NCBI GenBank assembly: GCA_035645145.1
Contig: DASQNC010000074.1
Span: 43,723-107,722 of the forward strand
Origin: Azospirillaceae bacterium
GTDB lineage: Bacteria > Pseudomonadota > Alphaproteobacteria > Azospirillales > Azospirillaceae
Length of the DNA stretch: 64,000 nt
Reading direction: 5' to 3'
Position numbers and translations under genes: made by a program. The number at the start of each line of letters is the position of its first letter. The first letter of the stretch is position 1. This document shows, piece after piece, positions 51,823 to 60,896 of this stretch. The notes beneath the pieces were generated by a model, which was not told the origin of the DNA, ran no database searches, and was given only the letters and a program-made list of their open reading frames with translations.

Positions 51823-53715
51823 ATGGTTGGACGCTTGGGAAACCGCCTGCGCCGCGGGCTCTTCGCCCTCGGGCTGATCGCCGCCAGCTCACCAGCGTGG
51901 GCGGGCGAATACAATCTCGTTCTCGACGAGAAGACCGTCAACATCACGGGCCGGAGCCGGACCGCGCAGCTCATCAACGGGCAGCTGCCGGGCCCGGTCC
52001 TGCGGCTGAAGGAGGGCGAGGATGCCGTCATCCACGTCACCAACAACCTCGACGAGCCGACGTCGATCCACTGGCACGGGCTGATCCTGCCAAGCGAGCA
52101 GGACGGGGTTCCGCACGTCAGCACGAACTTCCACGGGATCCAGCCAGGCCAGACCTTCACCTACCGCATCCCCGTCCGGCAGGCCGGGACCTATTGGTTT
52201 CACAGCCACTCGGCGACGCAGGAGCAGACCGGCGTCTATGCGCCGATCATCATCGATCCGGCCGGGCGGGAGCCCTTCCGGTACGACCGCGACTACGTCG
52301 TCATGCTGTCGGACTGGACCGACGAAAACCCGGTCCGGATCATCAAGAACCTGAAATCCTATCCCGGCTACTACAACCGGAACCGGCGGACACTGACGGA
52401 CGTGATCCGCGACTGGCGGTCGGCCGAGCCGGGCGAGAACCGCCAGGGCGTCGTTCGGGACTGGCTGGCCTGGCAGCAGATGCGCATGGACCCGACCGAC
52501 ATCGCGGATGTCACGGGCTACACGTTCCTGGTCAACGGCCGGACACCCGAACAGAACTTCACGGCGTTGTTCAAGCCCGGTGAACGGGTGCGCCTGCGCT
52601 TCATCAACGCCGCGGCCATGACGTACTTCGACGTTCGGATCCCCGGCTTGAAGATGACGGTGGTCCAGGCCGACGGCAACAACGTGCAGCCGGTGCAGGT
52701 CGACGAGTTCCGCATCGCCATCGCCGAAACCCTCGACGTCATCGTGCAGCCGCGCGAGGACAAGGCCTATTCGGTCCTGGCCGAAAGCATGGACCGGACC
52801 GGGTTCGCCCGGGCCACGCTCGCCACGCGCGAAGGCATGGCGGGCGAAATCCCGCCGCCACGGCCACGGCCGACGCTCACCATGGCCGACATGGGGTCGA
52901 GCTTCGGACCGACCGGACTCGACCGCGGCACCGCCCAGCCCGAGACGGATGCGCCCGGCCACGTCGCGCCCATGGACATGGACCACGGCGGGATGAGCCA
53001 CGGCGCCGCACCGACCACGCACCAGAACCATGGCACGGCCCCCGCCGGGCGGCCGAATCCCACGGCGGGCATGGACCATTCCCACATGGGCCATGGCACC
53101 GCGCCGGCGCAGCAGCCGCACACCGCGGCCGGCATGGACCACGCGGCGATGGGGCATGGGACCATGGACCATGCGGCCATGGGCCACGGGGCCATGGGCC
53201 ACGGGGCCATGGACCATGCGGCGATGGGCCATGGCGGCGCCCCCGATCCAATCGCCCACGACACCGGCGCCCCGCCCGGAACCCGTGTGCTCTCGTACAG
53301 GGACCTGCGGGCGCTCAACACCCCCTACCCGCCGCAGGAGCCGGACCGGATCATCGAGATCCGGCTGACCGGCAACATGGAGCGGTACTTCTGGTCGATC
53401 AACGGCCGCAAGTTCAGCGAGGCCCGGCCGATCCGGCTGCGCTACGGCGAGCGGGTCCGGTTCCGGTTCATCAACGAGACCATGATGAACCACCCGATGC
53501 ATCTGCACGGCATGTGGATGATCCCGGACGTGGGCAACGGGGCCCGCAACCCGCTCAAGCACGTGGTCAACATCAAGCCGGGCACCACGCTCGACGTCGA
53601 CATCCCGGCCGATGCCGAGGGCGACTGGGCCTTCCACTGCCACCTGCTCTACCACATGGAAACCGGCATGATGCGCCACATCGTCGTCGAACGCCGTGCC
53701 GCCGCCCTGGATTGA
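51823..53715 (+). CDS. copA: copper-resistance multicopper oxidase CopA
   Basis: A 630-residue periplasmic multicopper oxidase of the CopA/PcoA type, which oxidises Cu(I) to the less toxic Cu(II). A twin-arginine-like signal (NRLRRGLFALGLIAASSPAWA) precedes three cupredoxin domains. Copper motifs are SIHWHGLILP and TYWFHSHS in domain 1, and HPMHLHGMWM and WAFHCHLLYHMETGMM in domain 3. Residues about 380-480 form a long Met/His-rich insert built on repeats of the type MDHAAMGHG, a copper-collecting arm. GGAGGG precedes the ATG. Confidence 0.95.
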   Translation: MVGRLGNRLRRGLFALGLIAASSPAWAGEYNLVLDEKTVNITGRSRTAQLINGQLPGPVLRLKEGEDAVIHVTNNLDEPTSIHWHGLILPSEQDGVPHVSTNFHGIQPGQTFTYRIPVRQAGTYWFHSHSATQEQTGVYAPIIIDPAGREPFRYDRDYVVMLSDWTDENPVRIIKNLKSYPGYYNRNRRTLTDVIRDWRSAEPGENRQGVVRDWLAWQQMRMDPTDIADVTGYTFLVNGRTPEQNFTALFKPGERVRLRFINAAAMTYFDVRIPGLKMTVVQADGNNVQPVQVDEFRIAIAETLDVIVQPREDKAYSVLAESMDRTGFARATLATREGMAGEIPPPRPRPTLTMADMGSSFGPTGLDRGTAQPETDAPGHVAPMDMDHGGMSHGAAPTTHQNHGTAPAGRPNPTAGMDHSHMGHGTAPAQQPHTAAGMDHAAMGHGTMDHAAMGHGAMGHGAMDHAAMGHGGAPDPIAHDTGAPPGTRVLSYRDLRALNTPYPPQEPDRIIEIRLTGNMERYFWSINGRKFSEARPIRLRYGERVRFRFINETMMNHPMHLHGMWMIPDVGNGARNPLKHVVNIKPGTTLDVDIPADAEGDWAFHCHLLYHMETGMMRHIVVERRAAALD

Positions 53716-53728
53716 GGAGGATGCGACC

Positions 53729-54454
53729 ATGAGACGGACGGTACTGGCCGCCGCGATCGCCGCCGGGGTGTTCGCCCCGGCGGCCTTCCCGAAAGGCGCC
53801 GGCGCGCAGTCGATGATGGACGACCACTGGTACCACCAGGTTCTCGTCGATCAGCTCGAATACCGCGCCCGCGACGGCAACGACGCCGTCGCCTGGGACG
53901 CCCAGGCCTGGATCGGCGGCGACTACAACCGGCTGCTGCTCCGCACCGAGGGCGAGTGGGTCCGGCACGAGGGTGTCGAAAGCGCCGAGGTGCAGGCGCT
54001 CTACTCCCGCCTGGTGGGCTATTTCTGGGACGCCCACGCCGGCATCCGCTACGACATCCGGCCCGACCCCTCGCGCGCCTATGCGGTGATCGGTGTGCAG
54101 GGCCTGGCACCGTACTACTTCGAGGTCGGCGCCCAGGCCTTCGTGAGCAACGAGGGGGACGTCTCGGCGCGGTTCGAGGCCGAATACGACCTGCTCATCA
54201 CCCAGAACCTCATCCTGCAACCCGCCGCCGAATTGAACGTGGCCTTACAGCGGGTGACCGACATCGGCGTGGGCCGCGGGATCAACGACCTGGAGTTGGG
54301 GCTGCGTCTGCGCTACGAGTTCACACGGGAGTTCGCGCCCTACGTCGGCGTCCTGTGGGAGCGCAAGTTCGGCGAGACGGCCGATCTCGCCCGCGACGAG
54401 GGCGAAGACACGGACAGCCTGTCGTTCGTCGCCGGCATCCGCTTCTGGTTCTGA
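53729..54454 (+). CDS. copB: copper resistance protein CopB (outer membrane)
   Basis: A 241-residue exported protein: signal peptide to about residue 27, then a beta-rich domain with DDHWYHQVLVDQLEYR at the start and alternating aromatic strands ending in FVAGIRFWF, the C-terminal Phe expected of outer-membrane proteins. CopB of Pseudomonas-type systems works with CopA. The long N-terminal Met/His region of many CopB proteins is missing here. GAGGAGG lies before ATG 53729, 14 bases from copA; the stop overlaps the next start (TGATG). Confidence 0.92.
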   Translation: MRRTVLAAAIAAGVFAPAAFPKGAGAQSMMDDHWYHQVLVDQLEYRARDGNDAVAWDAQAWIGGDYNRLLLRTEGEWVRHEGVESAEVQALYSRLVGYFWDAHAGIRYDIRPDPSRAYAVIGVQGLAPYYFEVGAQAFVSNEGDVSARFEAEYDLLITQNLILQPAAELNVALQRVTDIGVGRGINDLELGLRLRYEFTREFAPYVGVLWERKFGETADLARDEGEDTDSLSFVAGIRFWF

Positions 54455-54909
54455 TGCGAAGCAGGAAACCGCTTGCCCTCGCGGCGGTCGTGGGTGTCGC
54501 GGCGGTGGTGGCCGGATACCTCGCCCTCCGGTCCCCCGCGACCGGCCGGATCGATCCGGCCGACGCGGCGCTCGTTGCGGAAGGCCGGACGGTGTACGAC
54601 CGGCACTGCGCGTCGTGCCACGGCATGGCGCTGCAAGGACAATTCGACTGGCGCACACGCAAGCCCGATGGCCGGCTGCCGGCGCCACCGCACGACGCGA
54701 GCGGCCACACTTGGCATCATCCGGACGAGATGCTGTTCGGCATGGTCAAGCACGGCCTGGGCCCTTATGCCCCGGCCGGATACGAAAGCGACATGCCGGC
54801 CTACGGGGAAACACTCTCCGACCGGCAGATCTGGGCCGTGCTCAGCCATATCGCGAGCACGTGGCCGGACCAGATCCGCCGCCGCCGCGAGACAGCCGCA
54901 CGGCAGTGA
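54454..54909 (+). CDS. membrane-anchored c-type cytochrome of copper operon
   Basis: A 151-residue protein with an N-terminal hydrophobic anchor (residues 7-24) and a single haem-binding CASCH at 52-56 (Cys52, Cys55, His56); YESDMPAYGETLSDRQIWAVLSHI supplies the likely axial methionine. This type is often found as the last gene of cop-type operons and may accept electrons from Cu(I) oxidation, which is inference. Its ATG overlaps the copB stop codon by one base, so translation is coupled. A hairpin follows. Confidence 0.88.
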   Translation: MRSRKPLALAAVVGVAAVVAGYLALRSPATGRIDPADAALVAEGRTVYDRHCASCHGMALQGQFDWRTRKPDGRLPAPPHDASGHTWHHPDEMLFGMVKHGLGPYAPAGYESDMPAYGETLSDRQIWAVLSHIASTWPDQIRRRRETAARQ

Positions 54910-54913
54910 TGGC

Positions 54914-54939
54914 GGCGCCGGGCCTGCCGGTCCGGCGCC
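54914..54939 (+). terminator. hairpin after the copper operon
   Basis: GGCGCCGG/CCGGCGCC (8-bp stem, 10-base loop) lies four bases past the cytochrome stop and upstream of pdxJ. There is no T-run, so termination strength is uncertain. Confidence 0.45.
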
Positions 54940-54999
54940 ATGAGGCACCATAAGCGGCCCCGCCCCGGGGACGGGCCGGAAGCGAGGGAGATCAAGAGC

Positions 55000-55734
55000 A
55001 TGACCCGATACCTGCGCCTGGGGTTCAACGTCGACCACGTCGCCACGGTCCGGAACGCCCGCGGCGGCACGCACCCGGACCCGCTGAGGGCCGCGCGGGT
55101 CGCGAAGGAGGCGGGTGCGGACGGCATCACCGCGCACCTGCGCGAGGACCGCAGGCACATCCGGGACGCCGACATCGATCGGCTCAAGAATGGGGTCGGG
55201 TTGCCGCTGAACCTGGAAATGGCGGTCACGGACGAAATGCTGGGGATCGCATTGCGGACACGGCCGCATGCCGTCTGCCTGGTGCCCGAAAAGCGCACCG
55301 AGGTCACGACCGAAGGCGGGCTCGACGTGATCGGAGCACGGCGGACGCTGCCGGGCTTCATCGCGCGGCTGGCCGACGCCGGGATGCGGGTCTCCCTGTT
55401 CGTCGACCCCGACCCGCATCAATTGGAGGCGGCGGCCGAAGTCGGGGCCCCCGTGGTGGAAATCCACACAGGCGCCTACTGCGAAGCCGACGCCACCACG
55501 CGGGATGCCCAATTGCAGCGCATCCGGGACGCGGCGGCCGCGGCCGAACGGCTCGCCCTGGAATGCCATGCAGGCCACGGCTTGTCGTTCGACACGGTGG
55601 GACCGGTGGCCGCGATCCCGAACGTGGCCGAACTCAACATCGGCCACTTCCTCGTGGGCGAGGCCGTGTTCATGGGATTGGGGGGCGCAATCCGGGAAAT
55701 GCGCAGACTGATGGACGCGGCGCGCCCGGCCTAG
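55000..55734 (+). CDS. pdxJ: pyridoxine 5'-phosphate synthase
   Basis: A 244-residue TIM-barrel enzyme condensing 1-deoxyxylulose 5-phosphate with the PdxA product to pyridoxine 5'-phosphate. Motifs: [18 protein letters not shown] at the N-terminus, [34 protein letters not shown] and [12 protein letters not shown], plus [17 protein letters not shown] precedes ATG 55000. Only 90 bases after the copper-operon cytochrome on the same strand; read-through is possible. Its pathway partner pdxA is on the opposite side of the copper genes. Confidence 0.95.
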   Translation: MTRYLRLGFNVDHVATVRNARGGTHPDPLRAARVAKEAGADGITAHLREDRRHIRDADIDRLKNGVGLPLNLEMAVTDEMLGIALRTRPHAVCLVPEKRTEVTTEGGLDVIGARRTLPGFIARLADAGMRVSLFVDPDPHQLEAAAEVGAPVVEIHTGAYCEADATTRDAQLQRIRDAAAAAERLALECHAGHGLSFDTVGPVAAIPNVAELNIGHFLVGEAVFMGLGGAIREMRRLMDAARPA

Positions 55735-55770
55735 CTTTCCGGTTGTCCCCTTCCCGCGATTTCGGAGGGC

Positions 55771-56061
55771 CTACTCCGCCGCATGCCGTTCGGTGTGGGG
55801 CAGCAAGTGGCGCAGGCGGGGCGGCAGGTCGTCGCGGCAGATGACGCGATTACCGTGTTCGGCCTTGAGTGCGGCCGCGGCTTCGTTCAGCCGGTCCCAA
55901 TTGTGGGGATCGCACACGGCGGCCTCCGCGTCCTCCCACAACTCGTCCTCGGACTTGTGGGGAGCATAGGATTCGAATGACCGCCACCGCCGGACGAGGT
56001 TCCCGGCCAGCTGGAGGGCGGCCGGACGCAACGTATGGTCGAGGTCTTGGAAACGGTACAT
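55771..56061 (-). CDS. hypothetical protein
   Basis: A 96-residue soluble protein beginning MYRFQDLDHTLRPAALQLAG, with SEDELWEDAEAAVCDPHNWD in the middle and a His-rich C-terminus. No family is recognised. ATG 56061 is chosen for the good start of regular helical sequence; the frame extends 25 codons further upstream. Convergent with pdxJ, 36 bases apart. Confidence 0.62.
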   Translation of the reverse strand: MYRFQDLDHTLRPAALQLAGNLVRRWRSFESYAPHKSEDELWEDAEAAVCDPHNWDRLNEAAAALKAEHGNRVICRDDLPPRLRHLLPHTERHAAE

Positions 56062-56207
56062 GGCGTCCTTCGCTCCTGTTCCAGCGCGGACACGGGGCCG
56101 CAAGTCGGCGGTCGTGTCCGGCACCTGCACGGGCATTAACGTCGTACCGTCCTAGGTAGCTCCCAACGCTCCGGAATAGGACTGCTCAACCGAGGGGGCA
56201 GGCCAAT

Positions 56208-56225
56208 CCTGGGGATTACCCCAGG
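56208..56225 (-). terminator. hairpin downstream of the Gld-type operon
   Basis: CCTGGGG/CCCCAGG with a four-base loop lies 36 bases past the DUF4340 gene stop. A perfect 7-bp stem with no T-run, so a tentative transcript end. Confidence 0.4.
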
Positions 56226-56260
56226 GGCCCGCTCCCCCCTCCGCTCTTTCAACGGACCGT

Positions 56261-57280
56261 CTAGGACTGCCGCGCCCGGGTAAGAGCCTCGGGCGGAAGG
56301 TTCAACACCTCCGTCTTCCAGCTCGGCAACTTGTAGGCGAAGCGGACGAGATGGGCATTCAGCCGCTCGGCCTCCGCCCGGACCTCGTCCGATGCGGTGG
56401 CGCCCGCCGCCTCCGCCGACAGCAGCCACCACACCTGGTCGCCGTCGCGGGCCGGCTTGGCGCGCAGCACAAGGCCATCCTTGGTGCCCGCTTCGGCCCA
56501 GCGACCCGAAGCGTCGGGGGCGAGCCCGGCCGCCGCGCGCACATCCTCGAAGATCATGCGTTCGAACAGGCCGGCCACACGGTCGGTCTGGACCTTGTCG
56601 GCCTCGCGGCCCTCGGGCACCCCGTCGAGGGCCAGGGCACCGTCCCCTTCGCGGGCGAGACGGGCGAGGGCGGTTTCGCCATCCATCAGCTTGACCTCGG
56701 CCAGGCGGTCGGGACCCACGTCCACCGCCTGCCGGTCGAGCCAGACCATCGGCTCGTAGGGCAGCGGCACCCGGCCCTGGACCAGCCAGGCGCGTCCCTG
56801 GTCGCGGACATAGAGGCCACCGGCCCCGCCGAGCGTCGCCATGGTCTTGCCGGCGACCAGATCGGCCAGGACGGTGCCGTCCGCCCGTTTGAGGACCACA
56901 CGCTTCGACCGGTCCGGCTCGCCGGCGGGATCCTGCACATCCAGCCGCGGGAAGCGGTCGGGCTGCGCGGTCATCGCCTCGACGACCGTCAATTGGGCAA
57001 GCGCGGCCACCAGTTCGCGGACGGGCTCGATCCGCACGGGGTGGTCGGCCTTGTCCGGCATGGTCCAACCCGCTTCGGTCCGGGCCACAACGGTGGTGCG
57101 CCCCTTCTCCGTCACCTCGATCCGGGCGACGTCGTTGGCGCGGGCGGCCAGTTGCGGGTAAAGCCGCTCGCCGGCCCGCTCCTCGACCGCGACGGCGGGG
57201 CGGTCCAGCGCGGTCCAGACGGCACCGCCGACGGCCGCCGTCGTGACCAGCAGGAGGGCGATGAAGGCCTTGGGGCTCAT
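56261..57280 (-). CDS. DUF4340 domain-containing protein
   Basis: A 339-residue protein with one N-terminal membrane helix (residues 5-24) and a large extracytoplasmic part made of repeated strand-rich units (VARIEVTEKGRTTVVARTEAGW, ...RVVLKRADGTVLADLVAGK). This matches DUF4340, which is usually encoded directly after GldG-type genes. GGAGGAG precedes the ATG. Last gene of a four-gene ABC operon; it probably acts at the outer face of the membrane with the GldG-like subunit. Function unknown. Confidence 0.88.
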   Translation of the reverse strand: MSPKAFIALLLVTTAAVGGAVWTALDRPAVAVEERAGERLYPQLAARANDVARIEVTEKGRTTVVARTEAGWTMPDKADHPVRIEPVRELVAALAQLTVVEAMTAQPDRFPRLDVQDPAGEPDRSKRVVLKRADGTVLADLVAGKTMATLGGAGGLYVRDQGRAWLVQGRVPLPYEPMVWLDRQAVDVGPDRLAEVKLMDGETALARLAREGDGALALDGVPEGREADKVQTDRVAGLFERMIFEDVRAAAGLAPDASGRWAEAGTKDGLVLRAKPARDGDQVWWLLSAEAAGATASDEVRAEAERLNAHLVRFAYKLPSWKTEVLNLPPEALTRARQS

Positions 57281-57295
57281 GGTCTCCTCCGGGAC

Positions 57296-59197
57296 TTAGG
57301 CCGCGCCGGCCGCCGGGGGCGGCGGGGCGCGGCGGGTGGGACGGAACAGGACGGCCAGCACGCCGACCAGGATCACCAGCAGCGGCATCGCCGCCACGTT
57401 GATGGCGGTGAGCCAGGCCTTGAGCCGGTCGATGTCGCGGCGCAGCGCGTGCTGCACGTCGCGCAGCTCCGCCCGGGTCTGGAGCATCTCGCCGCGGAAC
57501 CGCTCGATCTCCTGCTGCTGCTCGGACGAAAGGATCAGCTGGCCGTCCTTGCCGACCTGCTGCCCACGGCCGAGTTCCTGCATCCGGCGTTCGGCGTCCT
57601 GGAGCTTTTGCAACAGGTCCTGCTCGGTCTGGCGGAACCGGGCCTCGGCCGCCAGCGACAGGTCCTGGACCACCGTGAACGGCCGGTCCGACAGGCCGCG
57701 GCCGCGCAGACCCAACAGCGCCTCGCCGCCGGCCAGGTTGTCCACCGCGTTCAGCGCGAAGTCGGCGTTGGCGGCGAACGGGACGGCCGTGCGCTGGCCA
57801 CCCTGCCCCTGGCGGATCTGGGCCCAGTTGTCGTCCGTCAGCATGTCGGCGTCGCCGACCAGGACCACGTTCACCGGGCCCTGGCTGCGGGCCAGATGCT
57901 CACGCGGCTGGTCGGGCTTCGGCGCGCCTTCGGGCCGTCCGTCCGGGAAGGCGCTGCCCACCTCGCCACGCAGGCGCGCGGCCAGGGTGAACGGCTGGCC
58001 CGCGGGCTGGAAGCCGCGCAGGAGCTGGCGCGGATCCCCGCCCGCGGCCTGGATCTCCTCGGTCGCCAGCAGGGCGGCGTCCGGGCTCGATTGCAGCAGC
58101 GGCATCAGGGTGACACCCGCGCCCTCCTTCAACGAGAAGGCACCGGCCGAGGTCAGGATCACCGGACCCAGCCGGTCGGTGACGACGTCGCCCTTGGCGT
58201 GGGACTCCTCGCGCAACTGCAGCCAGGGCAGGTTGCCGATGATCGCCTGGCGCCCGCCCGACTGTGCCTGCACCGGGACGGCATACTGGCGGTCACCCAC
58301 CACCTGGTTGCCGGTGAACCGCACGCCCCAGGCGTCGAACAGCTTTTCCAGGTTCGAGGACGGGTTGGGCGGCGGCATGCCGGGCCGCATGCCCTGCTGC
58401 CGCTCGGCCAGCGGATCCACGAACGCGATCAGTCGGCCGCCGCGCAGCACGAACTGGTCGATGGCGTACAAGGTCGCATCGGACAGGTTCTGCGGGTGGG
58501 CGAGCATCAGCACCTGCACGTCCGGACCGACTTCGGCCAGGTCGCCGCCCAGGATGCGCACCTCGAAGAACTGGCGCATCTGCTCCAGCACCTGGTGGCT
58601 CTGGAAGCGGGTCTGCATGGTGCCGGCCAGACCCAGCCCGTCGATCAGCGCCACCACCGGCTTGCCGGGGTTCGCCAGCGCATAGACCAGGCGGGTCAGG
58701 TCGTATTCCAGAAAGGATTCGCGGTCCGGCGTGAAGAACGGAACAACCTGCTGGTCGCCGGTGCTGTTGGTGCCGGCGAGACCGAAAAAGCCGCGGTCGC
58801 CCGACCCGTTCAGCGCGATCACCTGCAGGCCGAAGGACATGGCGCGGTCCTCCTCGGGCGAGAAGGGCTGCGGGTTGACCACCTCCAGCTGGACGCGGCC
58901 GCCGGACAGGGCGACGTAGGTGCGCAGCATCTGCTGCACGCGGTCGGCATAGGCCTTGAACTGGGGGGCGGACTGGGTCAGCCCCTCCGACTGGTACAGG
59001 CGCAGGCGCACCGGCTCGCGGATGTCGGCCAGCGTCTTCCGCGTGCCATCGGACAGCGTGTAGAGCTTGTCGGCGGTGAAATCGATGCGGGCGCCGCCCA
59101 GCAGGTTGTGCGCCATCACATAGACCGCCAGGAAGAGGACCACCGCCAGTGCGATGGCCGGGCCCAGCAGACGGGTGCGGTCAAAGGTCCTGGTCAT
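57296..59197 (-). CDS. GldG-like ABC transporter component
   Basis: A 633-residue protein with a membrane helix at each end (about residues 12-30 and 605-622) and a large periplasmic part between them. The N-terminal part contains IDFTADKLYTLSDGTRKTLADI and VRLRLYQSEG, typical of the Gldg/DUF4350-like IFT52-related family; a coiled-coil follows at about 520-595 (many Glu, Gln and Arg). In Bacteroidetes GldG works with GldA and GldF in gliding motility; in proteobacteria the role is unknown. Starts 17 bases after the permease gene. Confidence 0.88.
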   Translation of the reverse strand: MTRTFDRTRLLGPAIALAVVLFLAVYVMAHNLLGGARIDFTADKLYTLSDGTRKTLADIREPVRLRLYQSEGLTQSAPQFKAYADRVQQMLRTYVALSGGRVQLEVVNPQPFSPEEDRAMSFGLQVIALNGSGDRGFFGLAGTNSTGDQQVVPFFTPDRESFLEYDLTRLVYALANPGKPVVALIDGLGLAGTMQTRFQSHQVLEQMRQFFEVRILGGDLAEVGPDVQVLMLAHPQNLSDATLYAIDQFVLRGGRLIAFVDPLAERQQGMRPGMPPPNPSSNLEKLFDAWGVRFTGNQVVGDRQYAVPVQAQSGGRQAIIGNLPWLQLREESHAKGDVVTDRLGPVILTSAGAFSLKEGAGVTLMPLLQSSPDAALLATEEIQAAGGDPRQLLRGFQPAGQPFTLAARLRGEVGSAFPDGRPEGAPKPDQPREHLARSQGPVNVVLVGDADMLTDDNWAQIRQGQGGQRTAVPFAANADFALNAVDNLAGGEALLGLRGRGLSDRPFTVVQDLSLAAEARFRQTEQDLLQKLQDAERRMQELGRGQQVGKDGQLILSSEQQQEIERFRGEMLQTRAELRDVQHALRRDIDRLKAWLTAINVAAMPLLVILVGVLAVLFRPTRRAPPPPAAGAA

Positions 59198-59213
59198 GTC
59201 GATTGCCCTCCCC

Positions 59214-59948
59214 TCACTTCGCCTTCTTGAGTTCGACCAGGGCGGTGTTGGCGAACAGGCACAGCGCGATCAGCCCGACGAAGAAGACCAGGCTGCGCAC
59301 CTCCACCACGCCGCGGGCGATCTGCTGGAAGTGGTTGAGGAAGCTGAAGGACGCGATCAAATCCACCATGGCCGGGGGCGCCCATCCGCGGAAGAAGCCC
59401 AGCACCAGGTCGATGCCCGACAGCATCAGAAGGAACCCGGCGGCCGCCGCGATGATGAAGGCGATCACCTGGTTCTTGGTCAGCGCCGACAGGCAGGCCG
59501 ACAGCGCGAGGAAGGCGCCGGCCATCAGCCAGCTTCCCAGGTAGCTGGCGGCGATCACGCCGTTGTCCGGGTCGCCCAGGTGGTTGACCGTCAACCACAT
59601 CGGGAAGGTCAGCACCAGGACCAGGGCGGCGAAGACCCAACCGGCCAGGAACTTGCCGAGCACCAGCTCGGTCGTGCGCACCGGCAGGGTCATCAGAAGC
59701 TCGATGGTGCCGGCCTTGCGCTCCTCCGCCCACAGCCGCATGCCGATGGCCGGGATCAGCACCAGGAACAGCCACGGGTGGAACATGAAGAACGGCTGCA
59801 GGTCGGCCTGGCCGCGGTCGAAGAAGTTGCCGAGGAAAAAGGTGAAGGCGCCGACCAGCGCCAGGAAAATGACGATGAAGACGGCCGCCAGCGGGCTCGC
59901 GAAATAGGCCGCGAATTCGCGCTGGAAGACGGCAAGCGTGTTGCGCAT
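59214..59948 (-). CDS. ABC-2 type permease (GldF-like)
   Basis: A 244-residue membrane protein with six predicted helices. It opens with LAVFQREFAAYFASPLAAVFI and contains MRLWAEERKAGTIELLMTLPV and FLAGWVFAALVLVLTFP, the signature of ABC-2/GldF permeases. It forms the membrane channel for the ATPase encoded just upstream (12-base gap). The transported molecule is unknown. Confidence 0.92.
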   Translation of the reverse strand: MRNTLAVFQREFAAYFASPLAAVFIVIFLALVGAFTFFLGNFFDRGQADLQPFFMFHPWLFLVLIPAIGMRLWAEERKAGTIELLMTLPVRTTELVLGKFLAGWVFAALVLVLTFPMWLTVNHLGDPDNGVIAASYLGSWLMAGAFLALSACLSALTKNQVIAFIIAAAAGFLLMLSGIDLVLGFFRGWAPPAMVDLIASFSFLNHFQQIARGVVEVRSLVFFVGLIALCLFANTALVELKKAK

Positions 59949-59960
59949 GGCCCTGCCCCC

Positions 59961-60896
59961 TCAGTGCGTGGTGATGCGGCGGAACACGTCGTCGAGGCGG
60001 CCGCGCTCCACGCGGAGGTCCTCGACGCTGATGCCGCTGGCGTTCAGCATGCCGACCGCCTGGACGATGGACTGCGGCCCGTCCGCCCGGACCACCAGGC
60101 TCGCGATGCCGTTCACGTGGCCCGACACGTCCACCCCGGCCACGCCCGGGACCTGGGCCAGCACCTGCATGGCACGGTCGTGGTCGTGGGCCGGCAGGGT
60201 GACGACGATGGCGTTCTGGGCCCCCGCGCTGGCGAGCAGCTGGGCCGGCGTGGCGTCGGCGACCACGCGGCCCTTGGCGATGATGATCGCCCGCGTGCAC
60301 ACGGCCTCCACCTCCTCCAGGATGTGGGTGGACACCACGATGGCCTTGCGCCCGGCGATGCCGCGGATCAGCTCGCGCATCTCGTGCTTCTGGTTGGGGT
60401 CCAGGCCGTCGGTCGGCTCGTCCAGGATCAGGACGTCGGGATCGTGCAGCAGCGCCTGGGCGATGCCGACGCGACGCTTGAAGCCCTTGGACAGGGTTTC
60501 GATGCGCCGCCCGTACACCTCGGCCAGTTGCAGCCGGTGCACCATCTCGGCGATCCGGTCCCGTCGGCGGGCGCCGCCCATGCCGCGCAGCTTGCCCACG
60601 AAATCCAGGAAATCCCCCACCGGCATGTCGCCGTAGGCGGGCGCGCCCTCGGGCAGGTAGCCCAGGCAGGCCTGCACCGCCCGTCGGTCGGTGCGGACAT
60701 CATGCCCGCACACGACAGCCGTCCCGGCGCTCGGCGCCAGGAAGCCGGTGATCATCTTCATGGTGGTGGACTTGCCGGCGCCGTTCGGCCCCAGGAACCC
60801 GACCACCTCGCCCCTCTCGACCGAGAAGGAGACCTCGTCCACCGCCTGCAGCGCGCCGAAGCGCTTGCCGAGGCCGCTGACCTCGATCATCGCCAT
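59961..60896 (-). CDS. ABC transporter ATP-binding protein (GldA-like)
   Basis: A 311-residue ATPase. Walker A is GPNGAGKST, the signature segment is IETLSKGFKRRVGIAQALL, where the usual LSGG reads LSKG as in GldA-type ATPases, and Walker B is LILDEPTDGLDPNQ. The C-terminal 80 residues form the extra domain seen in ABC-2 exporters. GGAGGGGG precedes ATG 60896. First gene of the GldA-GldF-GldG-DUF4340 operon. Confidence 0.93.
   Translation of the reverse strand: MAMIEVSGLGKRFGALQAVDEVSFSVERGEVVGFLGPNGAGKSTTMKMITGFLAPSAGTAVVCGHDVRTDRRAVQACLGYLPEGAPAYGDMPVGDFLDFVGKLRGMGGARRRDRIAEMVHRLQLAEVYGRRIETLSKGFKRRVGIAQALLHDPDVLILDEPTDGLDPNQKHEMRELIRGIAGRKAIVVSTHILEEVEAVCTRAIIIAKGRVVADATPAQLLASAGAQNAIVVTLPAHDHDRAMQVLAQVPGVAGVDVSGHVNGIASLVVRADGPQSIVQAVGMLNASGISVEDLRVERGRLDDVFRRITTH

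Noticed and set aside
56351..59230. A 959-codon plus-strand open frame
   Set aside because: It is antisense to the DUF4340 and GldG-like genes; no motif was recognised.
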